Both the position numbers and the translations under genes were made by a program. Below the pieces are notes generated by a model, which saw nothing but the letters and a program-made list of their open reading frames with translations, was not told the origin of the DNA and searched no databases. Positions 1-8,380 of a DNA stretch of 64,000 nt are shown here, one piece after another. This DNA comes from Flavobacteriales bacterium (GTDB lineage Bacteria; Bacteroidota; Bacteroidia; Flavobacteriales_F; PHOS-HE28): assembly GCA_016718655.1 (NCBI GenBank), contig JADKCV010000002.1:186001-250000 (forward strand), given 5' to 3'. Within the stretch, counting starts at the first letter, position 1, and each line of letters begins with the position of its first letter.

Positions 1-857
1 GTGGGGCTCACGTACTGAAGGAGGTGCTCATCGTTGATGCGGCCCTCCTTGCTCGCACTGTAACCGACCGCGCTGCTCTTCACGCGGCGTGCGATGATCT
101 TCTGGATGCCATCGAAGGCACCGCCGCACACGAAGAGGATGTTGCGGGTATCCACTTGGATGAGCTTCTGTTCGGGGTGCTTGCGACCACCTTGTGGGGG
201 AACGCTCACCGTGCTGCCCTCCAACAACTTCAGGAGCGCTTGTTGCACCCCTTCTCCGCTCACGTCACGCGTGATGCTCGGGGTGTCGCTCTTACGGCTG
301 ATCTTATCGATCTCATCGATGAAGACGATCCCACGTTCCGCCTTGCTGACATCGTAGTCGGCAGCTTGTAGTAAGCGACTGAGGATACTCTCCACGTCCT
401 CTCCCACATATCCGGCCTCGGTGAGCACCGTGGCGTCGGCGATGGCGAAGGGCACGTTGAGCATGCGGGCGATGGTCTTGGCCAGCAAGGTCTTGCCACT
501 GCCGGTCTCACCGACCAGGATGATGTTGCTCTTCTCGATCTCCACTTCGTCCAAGGAAGTGGCCGGTCGTTGTAAAAGACGCTTGTAGTGGTTGTAGACC
601 GCCACGCTCAGCACCTTCTTGGCATCGTCCTGGCCGATGACGTACTCGTCGAGGAAACGCTTGATGTCCGAAGGGCGTTGCAGGATGAGGTTGCCTTCCA
701 TCTCACTGCGGGAACGCTGGCTCAGCTCTTCACTGATGATGTTCTGTGCCTGGGCTATGCAGCTATCGCAGATGTGCCCCGTGATACCGGCGATGAGCAC
801 GTTGGTATCCTGTTTGTCCCGTCCGCAGAACGAGCACTTGATCTCTTTCTTATCCAT
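1..857 (-). CDS. clpX: ClpX, ATP-dependent Clp protease unfoldase subunit (C-terminus beyond window)
   Basis: AAA+ unfoldase that recognises tagged or misfolded cytosolic proteins, unfolds them with ATP and feeds them to ClpP. The first 285 residues are present. The N-terminal zinc-binding domain has its four cysteines as CSFC near residues 8-11 and CDSC about 20 residues later. It is followed by the Walker A stretch GETGSGKT, Walker B with FIDEIDK, and the conserved GEGVQQALLKLLEG segment. The reading frame runs off the left edge, so roughly the last third (about 410 residues is usual) is missing. The start is the ATG at 857, directly before the zinc finger. It lies downstream of clpP and tig on the same strand, the classic tig-clpP-clpX order. 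Identification is firm. Confidence 0.96.
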   Translation of the reverse strand, partial: MDKKEIKCSFCGRDKQDTNVLIAGITGHICDSCIAQAQNIISEELSQRSRSEMEGNLILQRPSDIKRFLDEYVIGQDDAKKVLSVAVYNHYKRLLQRPATSLDEVEIEKSNIILVGETGSGKTLLAKTIARMLNVPFAIADATVLTEAGYVGEDVESILSRLLQAADYDVSKAERGIVFIDEIDKISRKSDTPSITRDVSGEGVQQALLKLLEGSTVSVPPQGGRKHPEQKLIQVDTRNILFVCGGAFDGIQKIIARRVKSSAVGYSASKEGRINDEHLLQYVSP

Positions 858-914
858 GGAAGAAGGCGCTGTTCCCTATACGTAGCCGGTCGGGAAAGGG
901 TTGCAAGATACGAC

Positions 915-945
915 GAAGGCCGGGGGATCCCTCCACCCGGCCTTC
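915..945 (-). terminator. Hairpin between clpP and clpX
   Basis: A perfect 10-bp inverted repeat (GAAGGCCGGG / CCCGGCCTTC) with an 11-nt loop lies in the clpP-clpX gap. There is no clear T-run on the minus strand after it, so it may be a partial terminator or an mRNA-processing/stability hairpin setting the clpP:clpX ratio rather than a full stop. Confidence 0.5.
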
Positions 946-992
946 ATCAGTTCCATCCCCGCGAACACAGCCCGCGGGTAACATCCTTCAAC

Positions 993-1670
993 CTATTTGT
1001 GCTTCAGCAGCAGCTCATCGATCATGCCATAGGCCTTGGCTTCCTCGGCGATCATCCAATAGTCACGATCGCTGTCCTTCTCCACCTTTTCGAACGGCTG
1101 ACCACTATGCGTGCTGATGATATCGTACAACTCCTTCTTGAGCTTCAGGATCTCCCGTACCGTGATCTCCATGTCCACGGCCTGTCCTTCCGCACCGCCG
1201 AGCGGTTGGTGGATCATCACACGACTATGCTTCAACGCGCTGCGCTTGCCTTTGGCGCCGGCGCAGAGCAGAACGGCCCCCATGCTCGCGGCCATACCGG
1301 TGCAGATGGTGGCCACGTCGCAGTTGATGTACTGCATGGTGTCGTAGATACCCAGACCGGCATACACGCCACCACCCGGACTGTTGAGGTAGATCTGGAT
1401 GTCCTTCTTTGCATCCACGCTCTCCAGGAACAACAACTGGGCCTGGATGATGTTGGCCACCTGATCGTTGATGCCGGTGCCCAGGAAGATGATGCGGTCC
1501 ATCATCAATCGGCTGAACACGTCCATCTGCGCCACATTCAGCTGGCGTTCCTCGATGATGTACGGGGTCATCGATGAGGTGATGGCACTACTGGTGTAAC
1601 TGTGCAGCGTGTTGCTGCTGATGCCGCGATGCTTCACGGCATATTTCTGGAATTCGTCCTTGGGGAACAT
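993..1670 (-). CDS. clpP: ClpP, ATP-dependent Clp protease proteolytic subunit
   Basis: Serine peptidase (family S14) that forms the tetradecameric chamber fed by ClpX. It has 225 residues. The catalytic triad is visible: Ser129 in GMAASMGAVL, His154 in RVMIHQPLGG and Asp203 in SDRDYWM. The spacing (25 and 49) is exactly that of E. coli ClpP. The roughly 30-residue N-terminal extension relative to mature ClpP is common in Bacteroidota and partly a propeptide. The gene lies between tig (52 nt upstream) and clpX on the same strand, so the three probably share transcription. Confidence 0.97.
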   Translation of the reverse strand: MFPKDEFQKYAVKHRGISSNTLHSYTSSAITSSMTPYIIEERQLNVAQMDVFSRLMMDRIIFLGTGINDQVANIIQAQLLFLESVDAKKDIQIYLNSPGGGVYAGLGIYDTMQYINCDVATICTGMAASMGAVLLCAGAKGKRSALKHSRVMIHQPLGGAEGQAVDMEITVREILKLKKELYDIISTHSGQPFEKVEKDSDRDYWMIAEEAKAYGMIDELLLKHK

Positions 1671-1722
1671 GGGGTGTGGTTGCGGTCCGTTGCTATCCTG
1701 AACGTGGATACGGGTGGGATGT

Positions 1723-3078
1723 TCAGGCCGTACGGGCCAAGTTTACGAATTCATCGTAGCCTAGCCGATGCTCCTTTGGGCTGAGCAGTGCTTTGAAGTG
1801 GGTCATGAGCTTCTGCTCCACGATGCTGTTCCGGATGCGTCCGATCTGCTCACGATCACCGAGCATACGCCCGGCCATTTGCTGCAGCTGTTCGCCTTCC
1901 GGTGCTGGCAATCCATATTGCATGAACTGATCGGTGACGTAACGGCGGGCGAACGCATCCATCTCCTCCCCCTTGGCCTCGAGCCCATACTTCTCCACCA
2001 CCTTCTCCTCCAACAACTGGCGCTTCAGGCCTTCACTGTAACCGGAATAGCCATCCTCGACCTCTTGCGCGGTGATGGGTTTCTCGCTGGTCTCCTGGAT
2101 CCACCGCTTCAGGAAGGGATCGGGCAAGGCCATGGATGTGCGTTGTTGCAAGGCCTTCATCACTTCCCGTTTGAACAGTCGATCGCTGTCCCTGCGGAAC
2201 ATGTTCTCCAAGCCTTCCTTCACCCGCGCTCGGAACGAGGCCTCATCGGTGACCGCATCCTTTCCATAGACCCGATCGAACAGGGCCTGGTCCACATCCA
2301 CTTGGACCATCCGCTTCACTTCGGCGATGCGGAACAGGAAGGTGTCACCGATACCGTGCACCCGGTCATGGTCGACCCCGAGCATGCGGGCCAGATCGTC
2401 GTGATCACGCGCCACCTTGTGCGGGTCCACAGCGATCTCCTCACCTGCTGCTTTTCCGACAAGGCTGTTCCGTACGGTATCATCCGCCAAGTATTCAAGG
2501 CTGATCGTAGAGCGATTCATGATGCCCCCGGCCTTGATGGTGCCATCGGCCTCCAACTCGATCATGTCACCGAGCAGCATGTCGTTGGCCTCGCTGGTGG
2601 TGGCATCCTCCAGACGGCCGAAGCGACGGCGCATATCATCGATCTCGCGTTGGACCAGTCCGTCATTCACGTCCACCACGGGATACGTGACACCCAGCTT
2701 CTCGTTCAACTCCACCTCGACGCTCGGGGCAAGGCCCAATTCATAGGCGAAGCTCAACTCACCGGGCTCATCCCAATTGTTGGCATCGTTCGCTTCCCGT
2801 TTGGGCAAGGGCTGTCCAAGTACCCGGATGGCATTCTCCTGCAGGTAGTTCCGCAGGTTCTGGTCGATCAATCGTTCCACCTCGGTCACCAGTAGGGTAC
2901 GACCCACCCGCTTCTTGATCAGGTGCATGGGCACTTGGCCCGGACGGAACCCGGGAAGCACGGCGTTCTTGCGCTGCTCCTTCAGGGCCTTCTCCACGCC
3001 AGGGTTATAATCCTCGGGCATCAACTTCACCTTCAGGGTGGCGGTGAGCGTTCCGGTCTCTTCGCGTTCGATGTGCAT
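1723..3078 (-). CDS. tig: Trigger factor, ribosome-associated chaperone
   Basis: Folding factor that binds at the ribosomal exit tunnel and shields nascent chains. The product is 451 residues from the ATG at 3078. That start was chosen because the family begins with a sequence like MHIEREETGT; an ATG 14 codons upstream (3120) would add an unrelated basic peptide and crowd the tRNA gene. The ribosome-binding signature GFRPGQVP (family GFRxGKxP) sits near residues 42-49. The middle PPIase-like domain looks degenerate, as is usual in Bacteroidota, and the C-terminal part is helical. It is the first gene of the tig-clpP-clpX set. Confidence 0.93.
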   Translation of the reverse strand: MHIEREETGTLTATLKVKLMPEDYNPGVEKALKEQRKNAVLPGFRPGQVPMHLIKKRVGRTLLVTEVERLIDQNLRNYLQENAIRVLGQPLPKREANDANNWDEPGELSFAYELGLAPSVEVELNEKLGVTYPVVDVNDGLVQREIDDMRRRFGRLEDATTSEANDMLLGDMIELEADGTIKAGGIMNRSTISLEYLADDTVRNSLVGKAAGEEIAVDPHKVARDHDDLARMLGVDHDRVHGIGDTFLFRIAEVKRMVQVDVDQALFDRVYGKDAVTDEASFRARVKEGLENMFRRDSDRLFKREVMKALQQRTSMALPDPFLKRWIQETSEKPITAQEVEDGYSGYSEGLKRQLLEEKVVEKYGLEAKGEEMDAFARRYVTDQFMQYGLPAPEGEQLQQMAGRMLGDREQIGRIRNSIVEQKLMTHFKALLSPKEHRLGYDEFVNLARTA

Positions 3079-3131
3079 GGTTCGTGATCTATCGGGCGGC
3101 CAACGGACACCCTTGCTCATTCACTTGTTCG

Positions 3132-3213
3132 TACGGACGGGGGGACTCGAACCCCCACACCTTGCGGTACCAGATCCTAAGTCTGGCGCGTCTACCAATT
3201 CCGCCACGTCCGT
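3132..3213 (-). tRNA. tRNA-Leu, anticodon UAG
   Basis: On the minus strand an 82-nt cloverleaf can be folded. The 7-bp acceptor stem ACGGACG/CGUCCGU is at 3213-3207 and 3139-3133. The D-arm contains GGUAGAC. The anticodon stem CCAGA/UCUGG has loop CUUAGGA, which gives anticodon UAG. There is a class II long variable arm (UACCGCAAGGUG) and a T-arm with GGUUCGAGUCC. CCA is not encoded. The long variable arm and anticodon together identify leucine (CUN codons). Confidence 0.95.
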
Positions 3214-3341
3214 GTTTCGCTCGGAACACCCTATGTTGAGGTATTCCGGGCAAAGGGCTGCAAAGATAACCGGGAAGAACGCTCGCCCCGGTGGTGTATG
3301 AGCACGTTCTTACCTTCGCCCTCCCCTGCAACGGAGCAGTC

Positions 3342-4238
3342 ATGAAGCACTTGGACCCCAAGGACCTGAGCATACCGGAGCTGCACAGCTACCTGGTGGG
3401 TGCCGTCGGTCCGCGTCCAGTGGCATTCGCCAGCACCATCGATGCCGAAGGTCGGCCCAACCTGAGCCCCTTCAGCTTCTTCAATGTGTTCGGTGCGAAC
3501 CCGCCGCTGCTGATCTTCAGTCCGGCCCGCCGAGGCCGCGACAACACCACCAAGCACAGCTACCACAATGTGAAAGCCGTGCCCGAAGTGGTGATCAATG
3601 TGGTGACCTATGCCATGGTGCAACAGACCTCCTTGGCCAGCACCGAATATCCTGAAGGGGTCAACGAGTTCGTGAAGGCGGGGTTCACCCCCATCGCTTC
3701 CGAGGTGGTCCGCCCATTCCGGGTGAAGGAAAGTCCCGTGCAGTTCGAGTGCATCGTACAGCAGGTGATCGAGACCGGTGCCGGTGGTGGCGCGGGCAAC
3801 CTCGTGCTCTGTGAAGTGGTCCGGATCCATGTGGATGAAGGCGTGCTGGACGAGCGCGGGAAGATCGATCAACGCAGGATCGACCTGGTCGGTCGCATGG
3901 GCGGTCACTTCTACTGCCGCGCTCATGGCGATGCGCTCTTCGAACTGGCACAGCCTTCCACCCAGCTCGGTGTCGGGGTGGACACCTTACCACGCAGTGT
4001 CCGAGAAAGCCACATCCTCACCGGAAATGAACTCGGGCAATTGGGAGGGATCCTTCGTGTTCCCGATGAGACTCGTGTGAACGAGTACAAACTCACCGAG
4101 CTGAGCGAGCTCTTCATCACGCTACAGGACCACCCCCCTGCACTGGAGGAGGCCTTACACCGTCGCGCGCAGGAACTCCTGGCCAATTCCCATGTGGAGG
4201 AGGCATGGATGACCTTGCTCGCCTTCAATGATCGCTAA
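3342..4238 (+). CDS. Flavin reductase / flavoredoxin-like FMN-binding split-barrel protein
   Basis: A 298-residue member of the flavin reductase-like (FMN-binding split barrel) superfamily. The N-terminal PRPVAFASTID segment and the NLSPFSFFN motif are the characteristic flavin-binding parts, followed by a long C-terminal region with the acidic and helical segments seen in the larger Bacteroidota members. These proteins bind FMN and often reduce flavin with NAD(P)H for partner oxygenases; the true substrate here is unknown. The start is the ATG at 3342 (MKHLDPKDL...); an in-frame ATG 17 codons upstream adds no homologous sequence. It is transcribed away from the tRNA and is followed 30 nt later by the DUF3127 gene. 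Confidence 0.82.
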   Translation: MKHLDPKDLSIPELHSYLVGAVGPRPVAFASTIDAEGRPNLSPFSFFNVFGANPPLLIFSPARRGRDNTTKHSYHNVKAVPEVVINVVTYAMVQQTSLASTEYPEGVNEFVKAGFTPIASEVVRPFRVKESPVQFECIVQQVIETGAGGGAGNLVLCEVVRIHVDEGVLDERGKIDQRRIDLVGRMGGHFYCRAHGDALFELAQPSTQLGVGVDTLPRSVRESHILTGNELGQLGGILRVPDETRVNEYKLTELSELFITLQDHPPALEEALHRRAQELLANSHVEEAWMTLLAFNDR

Positions 4239-4268
4239 CCAACCAACGCCCGTAAGGGCCAACAAGCC

Positions 4269-4655
4269 ATGGCACAAGTCACCATTTCCGGCACCATCAA
4301 GATGGTCGGCAAGACGCAGGACGTCTCCGACAAGTTCCGCAAGCGCGAGCTCGTGGTCACCGAACCCAGCGGCCAACGCCCGCAACACATCCCTGTTGAA
4401 TTCACCCAGGACCGTTGTGGTCTGTTGGACGGGTACAACCCCGGCGATGAGGTGAATGTGATCTGTTACGTGAACGGCCGGGAATGGACGGGACGCGACG
4501 GTGTCACGAAGTACTTTCTCAGTCTGAGCGGCAACCGCATCGAACGCTCGGGTGCGGCAGCCCCGGTAGGTGGTGGTGGCTATCAGGCTGCTCCGCCACC
4601 TTCCGCAGCGGATATGCCCCCCATCGGTGGCGACGACGACGACCTCCCGTTCTGA
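4269..4655 (+). CDS. DUF3127 protein with SSB-like acidic C-terminal tip
   Basis: A 128-residue protein of the DUF3127 family, widespread in Bacteroidota and regarded as an OB-fold-like protein of unknown role. Residues 1 to about 95 form the conserved beta-rich domain (VTISGTIKMVGKTQ near the start, IPVEFTQD in the middle). A flexible Gly/Pro/Ala linker follows, and the chain ends in DDDDLPF. That ending closely matches the C-terminal tip of bacterial single-stranded DNA-binding protein (DDDIPF), the docking peptide for repair and replication partners. The resemblance is visible in the sequence; a DNA-repair role is an inference. Confidence 0.85.
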   Translation: MAQVTISGTIKMVGKTQDVSDKFRKRELVVTEPSGQRPQHIPVEFTQDRCGLLDGYNPGDEVNVICYVNGREWTGRDGVTKYFLSLSGNRIERSGAAAPVGGGGYQAAPPPSAADMPPIGGDDDDLPF

Positions 4656-4686
4656 ACACGGAAGAACGGCCTCAGGGCCTACTTGG

Positions 4687-4716
4687 ACAGCCGCTCGGTT
4701 CCCACTGGGCGGCTGT
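4687..4716. terminator. Bidirectional hairpin between convergent genes
   Basis: Perfect 8-bp stem ACAGCCGC/GCGGCTGT with a 14-nt loop, located in the 67-bp gap between the convergent DUF3127 (+) and glycosyltransferase (-) genes. Position and symmetry fit a shared terminator, although the T-run is weak on both sides. Confidence 0.55.
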
Positions 4717-4722
4717 TCCCGT

Positions 4723-5862
4723 TCAGGTGGGCCGTCCTTTCCAGTGTGGCCGAATGAACAACGCGGCAAGGGCGATCATCGGGGCGTACAACGTGAATGC
4801 CACCAATGCCCAGCAGGTACGTAGTGGGTGGGACCGCTCCGTTCCGAGGAAACGATGCACGTCCCCGGTCAGCTGGACGAGTGGAATACACCACAGGCCC
4901 CAAGCCGCAACGAGCAAGGTCCAAGCGAACAACAGCCCCTGACCCGGTCGCAGGTGCAGTACCACTGCACTGGTAAGCGCGGCCAGGCCCCACGGCAGTA
5001 GCAACCCGAACACAGCGAGCGCCCCACCCACCGGATCCCGCACTCCCCTCATCTTACCCGCCCAACGCAGTCGCTGTGCAGCCCATTCCGACCACGTGCG
5101 TGCGGCGGCAACAGTGACCAAGGCATCCCGGTCCATGAGCACTGCGATGTCCTTTCCGGCCATGCGCATGCGTTGGAGCAGGAAGACATCGTCGCCACTG
5201 GCAAAGACATCCCCCGTGTATCCGCCCACTGCCAGGAACGCCTCGCGACGGAACGCCAGGTTGGCCCCGTTGGCCAGCACCGGCCTACCCTCGTCGACCC
5301 CACCCACCAAGGCACCCAACAAGGCCGCCTGTTCCTCTTGTTGCAGCCTACCCAGTAGTCCATCACCTTCCGTGAGGACCGGCAGTACCAACAGGTCCCA
5401 CGGGTGCTTGGCCGCATGGTCCGCAATGCGTGCGATACGGCGGGGACCGCAACGGGCATCCGCATCGGTCACCACCACGATCCGTCCTTTCGCGGCCATC
5501 ACTCCAGCGGTAATGGCCGCCTTCTTGCCTTGTGCAGTACCCATGGACAGCACCCGAAGCGATGACCAGGTCCGGGCCATGGATCCGGTGATCCCTGAGG
5601 TATTGTCCTCGCTGTGATCGTCCACCACAAGCACTTCCAATAGCTCCGCTGGGTAGTTCTGCGCGTGCAGGTCCTGCAACAAGGCGGGTAACGTATCCGC
5701 AGCGTTCCGTGCGGGCACCACGAGCGTGATGGGAACCCGGTCCTGCGAAGGCACATCGGTGGCGGGATCCGGGACCAGCGCAGCGCGCCAGGCATTGGTG
5801 CGCAACGCATGGAACGCGGCAGCGGCAAAAGCCATCAACGCAAGCATGCCCCAACTGGTCAT
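4723..5862 (-). CDS. Family 2 glycosyltransferase, membrane-anchored
   Basis: Inverting glycosyltransferase of 379 residues. There is an N-terminal membrane segment at about residues 3-20. The GT-A domain has the metal/nucleotide-binding acidic pairs DD81-82 and DAD133-135, an acceptor-site SGDD at about 222-225 and a processive-type QRLRW at 263-267. Three or so hydrophobic helices at about 283-370 follow. The (Q/R)xxRW motif and trailing membrane helices resemble processive or lipid-linked glycan synthases. Its start overlaps the stop of the upstream flippase-like gene by 4 bp (ATGA), suggesting translational coupling. Product and sugar cannot be assigned from sequence. Confidence 0.85.
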   Translation of the reverse strand: MTSWGMLALMAFAAAAFHALRTNAWRAALVPDPATDVPSQDRVPITLVVPARNAADTLPALLQDLHAQNYPAELLEVLVVDDHSEDNTSGITGSMARTWSSLRVLSMGTAQGKKAAITAGVMAAKGRIVVVTDADARCGPRRIARIADHAAKHPWDLLVLPVLTEGDGLLGRLQQEEQAALLGALVGGVDEGRPVLANGANLAFRREAFLAVGGYTGDVFASGDDVFLLQRMRMAGKDIAVLMDRDALVTVAAARTWSEWAAQRLRWAGKMRGVRDPVGGALAVFGLLLPWGLAALTSAVVLHLRPGQGLLFAWTLLVAAWGLWCIPLVQLTGDVHRFLGTERSHPLRTCWALVAFTLYAPMIALAALFIRPHWKGRPT

Positions 5863-6818
5863 GTTCCCTCGGGCGTTGTGCGGATGCGCGCCACCAGGAG
5901 CACGACACTACCGGCCAAAGCGGGCACCACGATGTTGATCATCCAGACCAGTGCCGTGGCCAGCACCACAGCACTCGCATCACCGTTCACGAAGGTGGCC
6001 GCGACTGAACTGCGCACGCCAAGTTCCGTAAGGGCGGTGGTAGGTACGAGCGTGGTCACGAGGAAGATCACGGGCACGGCGGTCATTGCATCGGCGAGGG
6101 GCACGCCTGCCAATGCATGCAGGAGCAACGCGAACTGGAGCGTGAAGACGGCATACCGTACAGCACTCCATCCGAACACCCTCCACAACATGCTTCCGTC
6201 CGATCGCTCCAACGCCAGAGCCTGCCGCTCGAAGCGACGCAGCCAGGGGATCACGAGCAGGATCCTACCGAAGACACCCGGACTGAAGAAGAGCAACACC
6301 GCGGCTCCCGCCATAAGCAGGGTCGACCACACGAGCACATCCCACGCGTGGGTGAGCAGGTGATGGCTCTGATGCACGTACCGACCAACCAACACAGCCA
6401 CTCCCCCCATCAGCAACGTAACAACGAATTGGGCCAAACTTCCAAGGACCGTCGCGAAACTGCCTTGTACCCGATGCTCGGGTTCCAGGAACAGTACACG
6501 GCCTGCGAACTCCCCCACCCGGTTCGGGGTGATGAGTCCTATGGCAGTTCCGGCAATGGTGCCTGCAAAGGCTCTCACAAAACCGAGTGGCTGTAGTGGA
6601 CGTACGAGCAACTGCCACTTCCGCGCCTCCAAGGACCAGTTCAGCACCATCATACCGAGCACAACAACCACGATGCCATAGGGGAACGGACTGAGCGCCG
6701 TGATGAACCCCTCCCAGCGAGGCACATTACCTTGGTGCCCCGAGAGGCGGAGGTAGAGCAGCGCACAGGCAGCCGCGAACACCCCCCAACGGAAGAACAA
6801 CAAGGTCCGGCGTGTCAC
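5859..6818 (-). CDS. Lysylphosphatidylglycerol synthase TM-region / flippase-like integral membrane protein
   Basis: Polytopic membrane protein of about 319 residues with some eight hydrophobic helices, of the LPG-synthase transmembrane (UPF0104-like) family. The signature GLITPNRVGEFAGR near the third helix is well conserved. Relatives include flippase domains of MprF and uncharacterised envelope proteins. A GTG at 6818 is taken as the start: it gives a normal N-terminus (TRRTLLFFRWG...) and leaves 19 bp to ruvC. An ATG at 6902 would overlap the divergent ruvC start by 65 bp. It is coupled by ATGA to the downstream glycosyltransferase, so the pair may make and move an envelope glycolipid. 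Confidence 0.8.
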   Translation of the reverse strand: MTRRTLLFFRWGVFAAACALLYLRLSGHQGNVPRWEGFITALSPFPYGIVVVVLGMMVLNWSLEARKWQLLVRPLQPLGFVRAFAGTIAGTAIGLITPNRVGEFAGRVLFLEPEHRVQGSFATVLGSLAQFVVTLLMGGVAVLVGRYVHQSHHLLTHAWDVLVWSTLLMAGAAVLLFFSPGVFGRILLVIPWLRRFERQALALERSDGSMLWRVFGWSAVRYAVFTLQFALLLHALAGVPLADAMTAVPVIFLVTTLVPTTALTELGVRSSVAATFVNGDASAVVLATALVWMINIVVPALAGSVVLLVARIRTTPEGT

Positions 6819-6837
6819 GGTAGTTGGTGCAAGTGCG

Positions 6838-7437
6838 ATGAAGACGACCAAAAGTAGCCCGGTGGCCTCGGACCGCATCATCCTCGGCATCGATCCCGGC
6901 ACGACCGTGATGGGTTACGGCATACTTCACGTGGTTGAAGGCCGGGTACGTCTAACTGAAGCGGGCGCCATCCGCTTCGTATCAACCGACGACCATACCC
7001 ATAAGCTGAAGGCCATATTCGACAGTACGGCGGAGATCATCGGACGCTATGCCCCGCGCGAGCTCGCGATCGAAGCGCAGTTCTTCGGCAAGAACGTGCA
7101 GAGCATGCTGAAGCTGGGTCGTGCGCAAGGGGTGGCGATCGCAGCAGCGTTACAAGGTGGCCTTTCGGTGGTGGAGTACGCACCCATGCGTGTGAAGCAG
7201 AGCATCACGGGCAGCGGTAGTGCGAGCAAACAACAGGTCGCTGCCATGCTGGCCACGATCCTCGGGGTGAAGGACCTGCCGACAAGCACCGATGCCACCG
7301 ATGCGGTCGCGGTCGCACTGTGCCACTACTTCGCCGCTGGCTCCGTACCCCGACCCGCGGGCCGCAACACGGCAAAGGGGACCAGCGACTGGGGCAGTTT
7401 CATCCGGAACAACCCGGATCGCGTGAAAGGGAGCTAA
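6838..7437 (+). CDS. ruvC: RuvC, Holliday junction resolvase
   Basis: Endonuclease that cuts four-way DNA junctions with RuvAB during recombinational repair. It has 199 residues. The acidic active site is complete: Asp19 in GIDPGT, Glu79 in AIEAQFF, and Asp152 and Asp155 in TDATDAVAVALCH. The basic loop KNVQSMLKLGRAQG is also typical. The first 12 residues precede the usual start of the fold and a slightly later start cannot be excluded. ruvA and ruvB are not adjacent. Its 3' end overlaps the convergent HIT gene by 4 bp. Confidence 0.96.
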   Translation: MKTTKSSPVASDRIILGIDPGTTVMGYGILHVVEGRVRLTEAGAIRFVSTDDHTHKLKAIFDSTAEIIGRYAPRELAIEAQFFGKNVQSMLKLGRAQGVAIAAALQGGLSVVEYAPMRVKQSITGSGSASKQQVAAMLATILGVKDLPTSTDATDAVAVALCHYFAAGSVPRPAGRNTAKGTSDWGSFIRNNPDRVKGS

Positions 7438-7832
7438 GGTTGCTCCACCGCGCGGAGCAAGGCCGACAAGGCGACCAGTTCCTCCCGGGAAGGGCTCAAC
7501 TTGGGACGTCCGAAGTCCATATCGGACATGCCATCGATGGGGATCAGGTGGACGTGCGCATGGGGGACCTCCAGCCCGATGACGGCCACACCCACGCGAT
7601 CACAGGGAATGACCGCGCCGATGCGCTGAGCCACCCCTTGCGCGAAAGGCATGATGTCCCGCAGGATATCCTTCGGAAGGTCGAAGAACCGATCGACCTC
7701 CACCTTGGGGATCACCAAGGTGTGGCCCATTCGCAAGGGAGCGATATCCAGAAAGGCCAGGAATCGATCATCCTCCGCCACTTTGTGACACGGGATCTCG
7801 CCACGGATGATCCGGGTGAAGATGCTCGCCAT
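7434..7832 (-). CDS. HIT-family nucleotide-binding hydrolase
   Basis: Histidine-triad protein of 132 residues. The catalytic His91-x-His93-x-His95 motif (HAHVHLIPI) and the N-terminal SIFTRIIRGEIP stretch place it with the HinT/PKCI-like branch. These proteins hydrolyse adenosine phosphoramidates and related nucleotide conjugates in the cytosol. It starts 1 nt after the greA stop on the same strand, so greA-HIT very probably form an operon. Confidence 0.93.
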   Translation of the reverse strand: MASIFTRIIRGEIPCHKVAEDDRFLAFLDIAPLRMGHTLVIPKVEVDRFFDLPKDILRDIMPFAQGVAQRIGAVIPCDRVGVAVIGLEVPHAHVHLIPIDGMSDMDFGRPKLSPSREELVALSALLRAVEQP

Positions 7833-7833
7833 G

Positions 7834-8307
7834 TCAGCGCGAGATGTCGAGCACTTCGAACTGCGTACTGCCCGTGGGGGTCACCACCTCGGCGATATCC
7901 CCCTTGGCCTTGCCCAACAGCCCTTTGCCGATGGGTGAACTGACGCTGATCCGACCGGTCTTGATGTCCACCTCGCTTTCGGCCACAAGCGTGAACTCGC
8001 GTTCACTGCCATTGCCCACATGCCGTACCACCACCTTGGAATGGATGTACACGCGCGAATTGTCCATCTGTGAGGTGTCCACGATGCGGGCGCTCGCCAT
8101 CATCTCCTCCATCTTGGCAATGCGTGCCTCCAATAGGCCTTGTTCCTCCTTGGCGGCGTGGTACTCAGCGTTCTCGCTCAGATCGCCTTTATCGCGGGCA
8201 TCGGCGATCTGTTGACTGAGGTGGGGACGCTCCACCGTGCGCAGGTGATGGAGTTCATCCTGGAGTTTCTTGAAGCCCTCTTCGGTGTAATAGGCCGTAG
8301 TGCTCAT
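7834..8307 (-). CDS. greA: GreA, transcript cleavage factor
   Basis: Elongation factor that enters the RNA polymerase secondary channel and stimulates cleavage of backtracked RNA. It has 157 residues from the ATG at 8307; an ATG 19 codons earlier gives an unrelated leader. The N-terminal coiled coil carries the tip loop KGDLSENAEYH with the catalytic acidic residues Asp42 and Glu45. The C-terminal FKBP-like domain ends with SSPIGKGLLGK and the FEVLDI tail. It heads the greA-HIT pair. Confidence 0.95.
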   Translation of the reverse strand: MSTTAYYTEEGFKKLQDELHHLRTVERPHLSQQIADARDKGDLSENAEYHAAKEEQGLLEARIAKMEEMMASARIVDTSQMDNSRVYIHSKVVVRHVGNGSEREFTLVAESEVDIKTGRISVSSPIGKGLLGKAKGDIAEVVTPTGSTQFEVLDISR

Positions 8308-8334
8308 GGCCGTGTTGCTTGGGGGTGAGAGAAT

Positions 8335-8362
8335 GGAAAAGGACCCCGAGAGGTCCTCTTCC
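8335..8362 (-). terminator. Probable terminator of the PorV/PorQ-like gene
   Basis: On the minus strand, downstream of the 8381 stop, an imperfect hairpin with core AGGACC/GGTCCT and flanking GGAA/TTCC pairs is followed by TTTTCC. It separates the surface-protein operon from greA. Confidence 0.55.
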
Positions 8363-8380
8363 AAAGATAAGCAGGTTGGA

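Noticed and set aside
1768..2895. Long open frame on the plus strand opposite trigger factor
   Set aside because: It mirrors the codon pattern of tig on the other strand and encodes a His/Leu-rich product unlike any family; such antisense frames are common in GC-rich genes.
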